NCBI GenBank assembly: GCA_021790615.1
Contig: JAJYGW010000178.1
Location: 1 to 7,310, forward strand
Source: Actinomycetes bacterium
GTDB lineage: Bacteria; Actinomycetota; Acidimicrobiia; Acidimicrobiales; JAKAOS01
Direction: 5' to 3'
Length of the DNA: 7,310 bases
Shown here in pieces: positions 1 through 5,899 of the stretch. The position numbers were made by a program, and so were the translations under genes. Positions within the stretch are counted from its first letter, which is position 1. Each line of letters begins with the position of its first letter. The notes beneath the pieces are model-generated. The model was not told where the DNA came from. It was given only the letters and a program-made list of their open reading frames with translations, and did not search any database.

Positions 1-1
1 G

Positions 2-1729
2 GCACGCGCGCCCCGGTGGGGGCAACGCCGACCCGCTCGCCGCTCGGCGGGGCCGGTCGCACTCGCGCTGCTCGGCGTCGCCTCGCTGGCCCTCGCAGTC
101 GTGGCTGCGCCCGCCGTGCCGGCGGGTGCCGAGGCGATGTCGGCGACCGCGTCGACGAGCCCGGCGTGGGTGCTCTCCTGGGGATCTGCGATGGCATGGC
201 GTCAGGCGCCGGTCGCGGACCTCACGGTTCGCCAGGTGGTGCCCCTCTCCGTCGGCGGGGACCAGGTCCGGGTGCAGCTCTCGAACCTCTTCGGCGACGA
301 GCCGCTGGTGGTCGGCGCAGCCACCGTTGCCGTCCAACAGCGCGGCGCCGCGGTCGTGCCCGGGTCGGTGCGGTCGCTCTCCTTCGGCGGTGGCGCCGCC
401 GGCGTCACCGTGCCGGTCGGCGGGGTCGCCGAGAGCGGTCCGCTCGCCTACCGGGTGCATGCGGGCGAGTCCCTCGAGGTGAGTGTCTACGTCTCCGGCC
501 CGGACCTCGTCACGGCACACTACGACGCCGGGCCGCTCTCGTACTCGAGTCTCAGCTATGCCGGGAACCTCACGGAGGACACCTCGGGGGTCGGTCTCGT
601 CTACGGCACGACCTGGGCGCGCTGGGTGAGCGCCGTCGACGTCGCCGGGGGAGCCACGCCGCCGGAGGCCACCGTCGTGCTCGGGGACTCGATCAGCGAC
701 GGGTTCAACATCCACTGCCCCACCAGTCTCTGCGACCTCGTGACACCCTGGCCGGACGTGCTCGCCGAGCGAATGCGCTCGCTCCCCGCGGCGGAGCGGG
801 TCGGGGTCGCCGACGAGTCGATCACCGCCAACACCCTGACCCTGGTCGACACGGCGAAGGCGGCCGACTTCCGCGCCGGCGGCGGGGGCCCTCCAGGGGT
901 CGAGCGCGTCGACATGGACGCACTCGAACAGCCCGGGGTGAACCGGCTGGTCCTCTTGCTCGGGACGAACGATCTCTGGTTCGGGGCGACCGCTTCCCAG
1001 GTGATCGCCGGGATGCGGCAGATCCTCGCCGATGCCGCGGCGGCCCACGTCGGTGTGATCGGCGTCACGCTCCTGCCGCGCGAGGGGAGCCAGGGCTGGA
1101 CGGCGAGCGACGAGGTGCAGCTCCAAGCCGTCAACCACTGGATCCTCACGTCCAAGGCCTTCCCGGTCGTGTTGGACCTGGCGGCTGTGGTCGGGGACGT
1201 CTACGACGGTGCCTGCAACCCCAACGCGCTCTACCCGCCGTACAACTCCGGGGACTTCCTCCATCCGGACCAGGCCGGCCAGATCGCCATGGCCGACGCG
1301 GTGCCGACCCGCCTGCTCGGGGCGGGCGCGGCGCCGCCGGTCCGGCCCCTGGTGGCGGTCACGCCGACCAAGGCCTGCGCCCACCCACCCGTGGTGCTGG
1401 TCAACCACGCATTCCCGGCCGACAGCCCCCCACCGACGACCGGGGCGCCGACCACCACGACTACCGCCCCCACGACGACGACCACGACCGCCCCGAGCAC
1501 GACGACGACGCTGGCGCCTACCACCACGACCCCGCCCGCCACCGAGACGAGCTCGACGGGCCTGGTTGCGAGCCTGCTCGGGCGTGACGCGTGGGTGCTC
1601 GTCCTCGCGCTCGTCGTGATCGCTCTCGCCGTGGCGATTGCCATCGGTCGCGCCGCAGGGAGACGAGGACGCCATCGCCAGGGGGCGGGCAGCTCGCGCT
1701 CCCGTGGGGGCCCTGGGCCGCCGACGTAG
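2..1729 (+). CDS. Secreted, probably membrane-anchored SGNH/GDSL-family hydrolase (5' end outside window)
   Basis: The reading frame is open to the left edge and ends at TAG 1727-1729, leaving 575 visible residues. The first in-frame start-type codon (GTG 101) lies inside the signal peptide: an Arg-rich stretch followed by a hydrophobic run and an APAVPAGAEA-like cleavage region spans roughly 35-130. The true start is therefore upstream. An N-terminal beta domain (TVRQVVPLSVGG, QLSNLFGDEPL) precedes the SGNH core. The block I GDS serine is at 689-691, block III GTND has its Asn at 968-970, and block V DFLHPD has Asp 1253 and His 1262. The family hydrolyses esters, often lipid or acetyl-carbohydrate esters; the substrate here is unknown. 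The core is followed by a Thr/Pro stalk (about 1427-1560), one hydrophobic segment (about 1592-1648) and an Arg-rich tail, which suggests an extracytoplasmic enzyme tethered by its C-terminus. In block II the usual glycine appears to be Ala (827-829). Family assignment is firm; substrate and anchoring are inferred. Confidence 0.9.
   Translation, partial: ARAPRWGQRRPARRSAGPVALALLGVASLALAVVAAPAVPAGAEAMSATASTSPAWVLSWGSAMAWRQAPVADLTVRQVVPLSVGGDQVRVQLSNLFGDEPLVVGAATVAVQQRGAAVVPGSVRSLSFGGGAAGVTVPVGGVAESGPLAYRVHAGESLEVSVYVSGPDLVTAHYDAGPLSYSSLSYAGNLTEDTSGVGLVYGTTWARWVSAVDVAGGATPPEATVVLGDSISDGFNIHCPTSLCDLVTPWPDVLAERMRSLPAAERVGVADESITANTLTLVDTAKAADFRAGGGGPPGVERVDMDALEQPGVNRLVLLLGTNDLWFGATASQVIAGMRQILADAAAAHVGVIGVTLLPREGSQGWTASDEVQLQAVNHWILTSKAFPVVLDLAAVVGDVYDGACNPNALYPPYNSGDFLHPDQAGQIAMADAVPTRLLGAGAAPPVRPLVAVTPTKACAHPPVVLVNHAFPADSPPPTTGAPTTTTTAPTTTTTTAPSTTTTLAPTTTTPPATETSSTGLVASLLGRDAWVLVLALVVIALAVAIAIGRAAGRRGRHRQGAGSSRSRGGPGPPT
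1427..1560 (+). repeat. Low-complexity Thr/Pro stalk coding repeat in the SGNH hydrolase
   Basis: About 45 residues consist of runs of four to six threonines separated by AP, APS or LAP. The codons are mixed ACC, ACG and ACT rather than one repeated DNA unit. Such stalks commonly hold a catalytic domain away from the membrane and may be O-glycosylated. The mix of synonymous codons argues that the amino-acid composition, not recent DNA slippage, is being maintained. Confidence 0.85.
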
Positions 1730-1739
1730 GCTCTCGGGC
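1727..1739 (+). promoter_or_regulatory. Putative -10 element of a leaderless promoter for the acyl-CoA dehydrogenase
   Basis: The hexamer TAGGCT (1727-1732) fits the actinobacterial TANNNT -10 consensus and lies exactly 7 bases before the ATG at 1740. Transcription would therefore start at or next to the start codon. There is no convincing Shine-Dalgarno sequence or -35 hexamer. The first three bases of the hexamer are also the stop codon of the upstream hydrolase gene. The same geometry recurs at 2973 and 4898. Confidence 0.5.
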
Positions 1740-2900
1740 ATGGACTTCGAGCTCACCGAGGAGCAGCGGGCCTTCCGAGCGGTCGTGGCGGACTTCGCGC
1801 GCCGGGAGGTTGCGCCCCACGCCGCCGAGTGGGACGCGACGCACACCTTCCCCCTCGACTGCGTCCGGGCCATGGGCGAGCTCGGGCTCTTCGGCTTGGT
1901 CTTTCCCGAGCAGTACGGAGGCGCCGCCGCCGACTTCACGACGTTCTGCCTCGCCGTCGAGGAGCTGGCCCGAGTCGACTCCTCCGTCGCGATCACGCTG
2001 TCGGCCGGTGTCGGGCTCGGTGCCATGCCCATCTACGCCTTCGGCACGGAGGCCCAGCGGGAGCGCTGGCTGCCCGACCTCTGCGCGGGGCGGGCTCTCG
2101 GTGCTTTCGGGCTCACCGAGCCGGACGGCGGGAGCGACGCCGGCTCGACCACGACGCGAGCCGAGCGCGTGGAGGGGGGCTGGCGTCTCGACGGGGCCAA
2201 GGCGTTCATCACCAACTCCGGCACGCCGATCACCTCGGTGCTCACCGTCACCGCGCGCACCGCGGAGACGCCGGACGCTCCCGCGGGGATCTCGTCGTTC
2301 GTCGTGCCTGCCGGCACGCCAGGGCTCGTCGTCGAGCCCCCCTACCGCAAGGTCGGCTGGCATGCCTCCGACACCCACGGGCTCTCGCTCTCGGGGGTGC
2401 TCGTCCCGGAGGACCACCTGCTCGGACGCCAGGGGCGCGGGTACGCGCAGTTCCTCGCCACGCTCGACGACGGCCGGATCTCGATCGCTGCGCTCGCAGT
2501 CGGGCTCGCGCAGGGCTGCCTCGACGAAGCGGTCGCCTACGCGAAGACCCGGCAGGCCTTCGGGGGGCCGATCGGTCGCTACCAGGCGGTCGCCTTCAAG
2601 TGCGCGGACCTCGCGGTCTCGGTCGAGGCCGCACGCCTGCTCACCTACCAGGCTGCCTGGGCCAAGGACACGGGGCGGCCCTTCAAGCAGCTCGCAGCGA
2701 CCGCCAAGCTCTTCGCAACCGAGGCCGCGGTCTCGGCGGCTCGCGAAGCGACCCAGGTCTTCGGTGGGGCGGGCTACATCGACGAGACGCCAGTCGCACG
2801 CTTCTACCGGGACGCGAAGATCCTCGAGATCGGCGAGGGGACGTCCGAGGTGCAGCGCCTCGTCCTGGCGAGGGGGCTCGGACTGCCGGTGCAGGCATGA
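1740..2900 (+). CDS. Acyl-CoA dehydrogenase (FAD-dependent)
   Basis: This 386-residue protein has the normal length and the full three-domain plan of the family. An N-terminal helical domain starts MDFELTEEQRAF, a middle beta domain follows, and a C-terminal helical domain closes the protein. Both family signatures are present: GLTEPDGGSDAGS at residues 124-136, and the Q-x2-GG-x-G-Y signature at residues 339-358. The EGTSEVQR motif places a glutamate at residue 366, the position of the catalytic base in medium- and short-chain enzymes. The enzyme would oxidise an acyl-CoA to the trans-2-enoyl-CoA and pass electrons to an electron-transfer flavoprotein in the cytoplasm. Chain length or branched-chain specificity cannot be read from the sequence. 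I chose ATG 1740 because the protein aligns from there and a -10-like hexamer sits just upstream. An earlier in-frame GTG at 1638 would overlap the hydrolase gene by about 90 bases with no family homology. Confidence 0.95.
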   Translation: MDFELTEEQRAFRAVVADFARREVAPHAAEWDATHTFPLDCVRAMGELGLFGLVFPEQYGGAAADFTTFCLAVEELARVDSSVAITLSAGVGLGAMPIYAFGTEAQRERWLPDLCAGRALGAFGLTEPDGGSDAGSTTTRAERVEGGWRLDGAKAFITNSGTPITSVLTVTARTAETPDAPAGISSFVVPAGTPGLVVEPPYRKVGWHASDTHGLSLSGVLVPEDHLLGRQGRGYAQFLATLDDGRISIAALAVGLAQGCLDEAVAYAKTRQAFGGPIGRYQAVAFKCADLAVSVEAARLLTYQAAWAKDTGRPFKQLAATAKLFATEAAVSAAREATQVFGGAGYIDETPVARFYRDAKILEIGEGTSEVQRLVLARGLGLPVQA

Positions 2901-2933
2901 GACACCGTTTGTCAACCCCCCGGCAGGCATGAG
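2891..2933 (+). repeat. Pair of 11-bp direct repeats (GCAGGCATGAG)
   Basis: GCAGGCATGAG occurs at 2891-2901, across the stop codon of the acyl-CoA dehydrogenase gene, and again at 2923-2933 in the following spacer. The copies are exact and 32 bases apart start to start. The flanking bases do not match. It could be a small duplication or chance; no function is evident. Confidence 0.5.
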
Positions 2934-2937
2934 CGCT

Positions 2938-2953
2938 GCCCGTCCAGGCGGGC
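2938..2953 (+). terminator. Weak GC hairpin after the acyl-CoA dehydrogenase gene
   Basis: GCCCG (2938-2942) and CGGGC (2949-2953) can form a 5-bp stem with a 6-base loop in the 85-base spacer before the next gene. No T-run follows, so it is not a canonical intrinsic terminator. It is listed because it is the only stem seen in this spacer. Confidence 0.2.
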
Positions 2954-2972
2954 GCGCCCCACGGTGATGGGG

Positions 2973-2985
2973 TAGAACCTGGGGC
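2973..2985 (+). promoter_or_regulatory. Putative -10 element of a leaderless promoter for the thymidylyltransferase gene
   Basis: TAGAAC (2973-2978) is followed by 7 bases and then the GTG start at 2986. This is the same arrangement as before the acyl-CoA dehydrogenase. An in-frame TGA at 2965-2967 rules out any earlier start. The bases before GTG (CTGGGGC) contain no well-placed Shine-Dalgarno sequence, which again favours leaderless initiation. Confidence 0.5.
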
Positions 2986-4080
2986 GTGAAGGGACTCGTT
3001 CTCGCCGGGGGTGCCGGCACCCGGCTCCGCCCGCTCACCGCGACCAGCGCCAAGCAGCTCGTGCCCGTCGCCAACAAGCCGATCCTCTACTACGGCCTGG
3101 AGGACCTGGCGGAGGCGGGGATCGTCGAGGTGGGGATCATCGTCGGGGATACCGAGGACGAGATCCGCAAGGCCGTCGGGGACGGGAGTACCTGGGGCCT
3201 CTCGGTCACTTTCCTCCGCCAGGAGCGCCCGCTCGGCCTCGCGCACTGCGTGGTCGTCGCGCAGGACTTCCTCGGGCAGGACGACTTCGTCATGTACCTC
3301 GGGGACAACCTGCTCCGCAGGGGGGTGCGGGACTTCGTCGCCGCGTTCGAGGAGGAGCGGGCCGCGGCGCGTGCCGTCGGCGCCGAAGGCCCCGCCGCGC
3401 AGATCCTCCTCGCCCATGTCCCCGACCCGCAGCGCTTCGGGGTCGCCGAGCTCTCGCCGTCGGGGGAGGTGGTCCGGCTGGTCGAGAAGCCGACCAACCC
3501 GCCGTCCGACCTCGCGCTGGTGGGCGTCTACCTCTTCGACGCGCGCATCCACGAGGCCGTCGACGCGATCCGGCCGTCGCCCCGGGGGGAGCTCGAGATC
3601 ACCGACGCGATCCAGTGGCTGATCGAGCAGGGGTACCCCGTTCGGAGCCAGGTCGTCGCCGGCTACTGGAAGGACCTGGGCGAGCGCAGCGCGATGCTCG
3701 AGGGGAACCGCCTCGTCCTCGAGGGGATCGAGCCGGCGGTGCTCGGGGAGGTCGACGACGAGAGCCGTATCGAGGGTCGAGTGGTCATCGAGGACGGCGC
3801 GAAGGTCGTGCGCTCGGTAGTGCGCGGACCGGCGATCATCGGCCGGCGCACGGTGGTCGAGGACAGCTTCGTGGGCCCTTTCACCTCGATCTCCGACGAC
3901 TGCCTGGTCGTGCGCTCGGAGGTGGAGCACTCGGTCGTGATGGCGTCGTGCCAGATCGTCGACATCGCCCGCCTCACCGACTCCCTCATCGGCCGGGAGG
4001 TGATCGTCGCCCGGACCGACGTGCGCCCTCGCTCGGTCCGGCTCATGCTCGGGGACCACTCCCGGGTCGACCTGGCCTGA
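2986..4080 (+). CDS. Glucose-1-phosphate thymidylyltransferase, long form (RmlA/StrD-like)
   Basis: The 364-residue protein opens with a sugar-nucleotidyltransferase signature, [13 protein letters not shown] (residues 6-18). It also has the SAKQL lysine at residue 23, YLGDN with a probable metal-binding Asp at 107, VEKP at 166-169 and GYWKDLGE with Asp 230. From about residue 245 to the end, repeated short valine/isoleucine-rich units such as VIEDGA, AIIGRR and SFVGPF indicate a left-handed beta-helix. This tail separates the long-form enzymes from the roughly 290-residue classical RmlA. The expected reaction is dTTP plus glucose 1-phosphate giving dTDP-glucose and pyrophosphate, the entry step to dTDP-deoxysugars such as rhamnose for cell-surface or secondary-metabolite glycans. 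No rmlB, rmlC or rmlD gene adjoins it here. The start is GTG. Nucleotide and sugar specificity is inferred from family resemblance; another NDP-sugar pyrophosphorylase activity is possible. Confidence 0.9.
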   Translation: MKGLVLAGGAGTRLRPLTATSAKQLVPVANKPILYYGLEDLAEAGIVEVGIIVGDTEDEIRKAVGDGSTWGLSVTFLRQERPLGLAHCVVVAQDFLGQDDFVMYLGDNLLRRGVRDFVAAFEEERAAARAVGAEGPAAQILLAHVPDPQRFGVAELSPSGEVVRLVEKPTNPPSDLALVGVYLFDARIHEAVDAIRPSPRGELEITDAIQWLIEQGYPVRSQVVAGYWKDLGERSAMLEGNRLVLEGIEPAVLGEVDDESRIEGRVVIEDGAKVVRSVVRGPAIIGRRTVVEDSFVGPFTSISDDCLVVRSEVEHSVVMASCQIVDIARLTDSLIGREVIVARTDVRPRSVRLMLGDHSRVDLA

Positions 4081-4883
4081 TGCCCGTGGAGCCGGGGGAC
4101 CCCTTCGCAGCCTTCGAGGCGCTGCGCATCGAGCGGCGCGAGGGAGGCGTGCTCGCGATCGTGCTCGAGGGGCCCGGGCTGAACGCGCTCGGCCCCCGCG
4201 CGCACACCGAGCTCGCAGAGGTGTGGGTCGTCGCCGACCGCGACCCAGCGGTCCGGGCGGTGCTGCTCTCCGGCGCCGGGGAGGCGTTCTCCTCGGGGGG
4301 GAGCTTCGACCTGATCGAGGGGATGATCGAGGATCCGGCGGAGCGGACGAGGGTCCTCGCGGAGGCACGCGATCTCGTCCGCAACCTCCTCGACTGCGCG
4401 AAACCAGTCGTCTCCGCCATCCGCGGTCCCGCCGTCGGCGCCGGTCTCGTGGCAGGTCTGCTCGCGGACGTGTCGGTGGTGGGGCGCTCGGCCCGGATCC
4501 TGGACGGGCACACTCGGCTCGGGGTAGCGGCCGGCGACCACGCGGCGCTGTGCTGGCCGCTGCTCGTCGGCATGGCAAAGGCCAAGTACCACCTGCTCAC
4601 CTCGGCCCCCCTCTCGGGTGAGGAGGCCGAGCGGATCGGGCTCGTGTCCCTCTGTGTCGACGACGACGTCGTCGAGGCGAGGGCGGGGGAGATCGCCGCG
4701 CGGCTCGCTGCCGGGCCCCTCGACGCGCTGCGGTTCACCAAGCAGACTCTCAACCACTGGTACCGGACGGCCTGGCCGATCTTCGACGCGTCGCTCGCGT
4801 ACGAGTTCTACGGCTTCGGTGGTCCCGACGCCCGTGAGGGCCTCGCTGCACATCGCGAGAAGCGCCGGCCACACTTCGGTTGA
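4080..4883 (+). CDS. Enoyl-CoA hydratase/isomerase (crotonase) family protein lacking the two classical Glu residues
   Basis: The protein has 267 residues, a typical crotonase length. It shows the AFSSGGSFD loop (residues 69-77) and the GPAVGAG oxyanion-hole loop (118-122), then a C-terminal region with [18 protein letters not shown] and [17 protein letters not shown]. Aligning GAGLVAG with the GGGCELA of rat mitochondrial enoyl-CoA hydratase puts Val 124 at the Glu144 position. Aligning DGHTRLG with QPEILLG puts His 144 at the Glu164 position. The spacing of 20 residues is preserved. Both catalytic acids used for water addition are thus replaced, so a different reaction on an acyl-CoA is likely. 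I recall the [14 protein letters not shown] pattern from other actinobacterial crotonase-family proteins, so this looks like a subfamily trait rather than decay. Its ATG overlaps the preceding TGA by one base (TGATG, 4078-4082), which implies translational coupling to the thymidylyltransferase gene. The specific reaction is unknown. Confidence 0.88.
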   Translation: MPVEPGDPFAAFEALRIERREGGVLAIVLEGPGLNALGPRAHTELAEVWVVADRDPAVRAVLLSGAGEAFSSGGSFDLIEGMIEDPAERTRVLAEARDLVRNLLDCAKPVVSAIRGPAVGAGLVAGLLADVSVVGRSARILDGHTRLGVAAGDHAALCWPLLVGMAKAKYHLLTSAPLSGEEAERIGLVSLCVDDDVVEARAGEIAARLAAGPLDALRFTKQTLNHWYRTAWPIFDASLAYEFYGFGGPDAREGLAAHREKRRPHFG

Positions 4884-4897
4884 CCGAATCATCGGTC
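4875..4897. promoter_or_regulatory. Candidate operator: three overlapping half-sites before the iron permease gene
   Basis: TTCGGT (4875-4880) and ACCGAA (4883-4888) form a dyad with a 2-base spacer. GACCGA (4882-4887) and TCGGTC (4892-4897) form a second perfect dyad with a 4-base spacer. The middle half-site is shared. The block ends directly at the -10-like TAGGAT and covers the space where a -35 contact would be, so a bound protein would block transcription. It overlaps the last codons and stop of the crotonase gene. An iron-responsive regulator is a natural guess from the target gene, but the motif is not an IdeR/DtxR-type box and I cannot name the regulator. Confidence 0.45.
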
Positions 4898-4910
4898 TAG
4901 GATGGCCGCG
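4898..4910 (+). promoter_or_regulatory. Putative -10 element for the iron permease unit
   Basis: TAGGAT (4898-4903) sits 7 bases before an ATG at 4911, matching the spacing at the two upstream promoters. TTCGGT at 4875-4880 lies 17 bases upstream, the standard -35 distance, but matches the TTGACA consensus poorly. If transcription starts at 4911, the permease message carries a 30-base leader that contains a short ORF. Confidence 0.5.
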
Positions 4911-4937
4911 ATGGTCAGTGCGCGAGCTGGATCCTGA
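4911..4937 (+). CDS. Possible 8-codon leader ORF upstream of the iron permease
   Basis: ATG 4911 opens a frame reading M-V-S-A-R-A-G-S and ends at TGA 4935-4937, three bases before the permease GTG at 4941. It would be translated leaderlessly from the predicted transcript start. No good Shine-Dalgarno sequence precedes GTG 4941, so termination and re-initiation from this leader could set permease translation. The short length allows chance, and the peptide contains no obvious regulatory residue run. Confidence 0.3.
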   Translation: MVSARAGS

Positions 4938-4940
4938 GCC

Positions 4941-5765
4941 GTGGCCGCCGCATTCGTCATCTTCCTCCGCGAGGGGATCGAGGCCAGCATGATCGTCGCG
5001 ATCCTGCTGGCGTACCTGGATCGGATCGGCCAGCGACGCCACTTCCGGGAGGTCATCGCTGGGGTCGTCGTCGCACTCGGGCTGGCGGGGGGCGCCGGGG
5101 TTGCGGCCTACCTGAGCCTGCACGCGTACGCCGGCACGCGGGTCCAAGCCGTCTTCGAGACGGCGACGTACCTCCTCGCCGCTGCAGTGCTCACGTTCAT
5201 GACCTTTTGGATGCGTCGACACGCCCGCTCGCTCGCCGGCGAGCTGCGCCAGCGCGCCGACGCGGTGCTCGGGCGGGGCGAGCGGGGTGGGCTGTTCCTC
5301 CTCGCGTTCCAGGCGGTCGGCCGGGAAGGGCTCGAGACCGTGGTCTTCACCCTCGCGCTCGCGTTCTCCGTCTCCGGCCGGCCGGTCCTCGCCGGAGGTG
5401 CCGCGGGGATCGCCGTTTCGCTCGGCGTGGCCCTAGCGACCTATCACTACGGCAGGCGCATCAACCTCGGGATCTTCTTCCGGGTAGTAGGGGTCCTGCT
5501 CATGGTCTTCGCCGCCGGGCTCCTCGTCGATGCGGTGGAGAACCTGCAGCAGCTGGGCTGGCTGCCGTTCCTCGGGCAGCGCCTCTGGAGCACCGAGGCG
5601 GTCCTCGCCGAGGGGAGCGCGCCCGGCGACGTCCTGCACAGCTTCTTCGGGTACGCGAGCAGGCCCACCCTCCTCCAGCTGCTGGTCTGGGCGGCGTACC
5701 TCGCCGTCGTGCTCGGGGCCTTCCTCCGCACGAGGCGGCCGCCCGAACGGCTCCCTGGCACCTAG
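4941..5765 (+). CDS. efeU: FTR1-family iron permease (EfeU-like)
   Basis: The 274-residue membrane protein has seven hydrophobic segments. It carries both hallmark REGxE motifs of the FTR1/EfeU family: REGIE at residues 10-14 in the first helix and REGLE at residues 128-132 in the fourth. In this family the motif glutamates are implicated in carrying iron across the cytoplasmic membrane. GTG 4941 is chosen because MAAAFVIFLREGIE gives the usual short N-terminus, and an in-frame TGA at 4935-4937 blocks extension. Related bacterial operons often place EfeO (periplasmic) and EfeB (heme peroxidase) genes next to efeU. Neither is present here: the upstream neighbour is a crotonase-family gene and an insertion sequence begins within about 130 bases downstream. 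The permease may work alone, or its partners may lie elsewhere. Overlapping dyads next to its promoter suggest repression, plausibly by iron status. Confidence 0.9.
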   Translation: MAAAFVIFLREGIEASMIVAILLAYLDRIGQRRHFREVIAGVVVALGLAGGAGVAAYLSLHAYAGTRVQAVFETATYLLAAAVLTFMTFWMRRHARSLAGELRQRADAVLGRGERGGLFLLAFQAVGREGLETVVFTLALAFSVSGRPVLAGGAAGIAVSLGVALATYHYGRRINLGIFFRVVGVLLMVFAAGLLVDAVENLQQLGWLPFLGQRLWSTEAVLAEGSAPGDVLHSFFGYASRPTLLQLLVWAAYLAVVLGAFLRTRRPPERLPGT

Positions 5766-5794
5766 CGGCCGTTTCCGGGCTAGCGATTTGAGGC

Positions 5795-5806
5795 CCGCTT
5801 CGGCGG
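5795..5806 (+). terminator. Possible terminator hairpin after the iron permease gene
   Basis: CCGC (5795-5798), TTCG (5799-5802) and GCGG (5803-5806) form a 4-bp stem capped by a C(UUCG)G tetraloop, an unusually stable RNA hairpin. It lies 29 bases after the permease stop. The following sequence has only a short T-rich patch (5816-5822), so termination strength is doubtful. Confidence 0.3.
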
Positions 5807-5834
5807 TTCGGAAAGTTTCTTCGAAATAGTGCTC

Positions 5835-5858
5835 TGACCAGCGCGTTCTCCCTGGTCA
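5835..5858. promoter_or_regulatory. 7-bp inverted repeat upstream of the transposase
   Basis: TGACCAG (5835-5841) and CTGGTCA (5852-5858) are perfectly complementary across a 10-base spacer. The hairpin could damp read-through transcription from the permease gene into the transposase, a common feature of insertion sequences, or bind a protein. No T-run follows on the + strand. Confidence 0.45.
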
Positions 5859-5884
5859 AAGGCTCGCGATTTGTCGCTGACGGG

Positions 5885-5899
5885 TGTATTACCTATACA
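5885..5899. promoter_or_regulatory. Transposase promoter/start region with a dyad over the start codon
   Basis: TATTAC (5887-5892) lies 6 bases before ATG 5899, close to the leaderless spacing seen elsewhere in the window. TGTAT (5885-5889) and ATACA (5895-5899) form a perfect 5-bp dyad with a 5-base spacer that includes the A of the start codon. An alternative reading pairs TTGTCG (5871-5876) with TATACA (5894-5899) at 17-base spacing, but that would start transcription inside the gene. A self-regulatory site is possible. Confidence 0.4.

Larger units (their letters stand above)
5778..5873 (+). repeat. Near-exact 13-bp direct repeats ahead of the transposase
   Basis: GGCTAGCGATTTG (5778-5790) and GGCTCGCGATTTG (5861-5873) match at 12 of 13 positions and start 83 bases apart. 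They flank most of the A/T-rich region before the transposase. They may be subterminal transposase-binding repeats, or one copy may belong to the IS end. The right end would be needed to tell. Confidence 0.5.
5766..5898. other. Non-coding stretch between the permease and transposase, holding the unseen left IS boundary
   Basis: These 133 bases contain no convincing gene and are visibly richer in A/T than the rest of the window, especially 5807-5832. They hold a C-UUCG-G type hairpin, a near-exact direct repeat, a 7-bp dyad and a dyad across the transposase start. The left end of the insertion sequence must lie here or just inside the end of the permease gene. Without the right end in view, neither the terminal inverted repeat nor a target-site duplication can be identified. 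Confidence 0.6.

Noticed and set aside
16..1587. 523-codon + strand open frame overlapping the SGNH hydrolase
   Set aside because: It is the +1-shifted shadow of the hydrolase gene, very Arg/Gly-rich and without motifs, whereas the hydrolase frame carries all the catalytic blocks.
1638..1739. N-terminal extension of the acyl-CoA dehydrogenase from GTG 1638
   Set aside because: The extension overlaps the hydrolase's transmembrane and tail codons and has no similarity to the family. The normal N-terminus begins at ATG 1740.
4659..4676. 14-bp perfect palindrome CGACGAC/GTCGTCG inside the crotonase gene
   Set aside because: It follows directly from the Asp-Asp-Asp-Val-Val codons (GAC and GTC) in a GC-rich gene, so no separate function is needed.
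4875..4897. The overlapping dyads as a rho-independent terminator for the crotonase gene
   Set aside because: The stems are only 5-6 bp and no T-run follows; the next bases are a -10-like element.
4868..4940. IdeR/DtxR-type iron box upstream of efeU
   Set aside because: No match to the TTAGGTTAG-type dyad is present. The actual dyads are TCGGT/ACCGA-based.
4911..4943. Read-through or selenocysteine at TGA 4935-4937 giving an N-terminally extended EfeU
   Set aside because: The permease already has a normal family N-terminus from GTG 4941, the extra residues would precede the first helix without purpose, and no SECIS-like structure was seen.
1518..5222. Long open frames on the minus strand (1518-3077, 2683-4578, 3663-5222) of 519-631 codons
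   Set aside because: They lie antisense to well-recognised genes, have the Arg/Pro/Gly/Asp-rich composition expected of GC-rich shadow frames, and show no recognisable domain.
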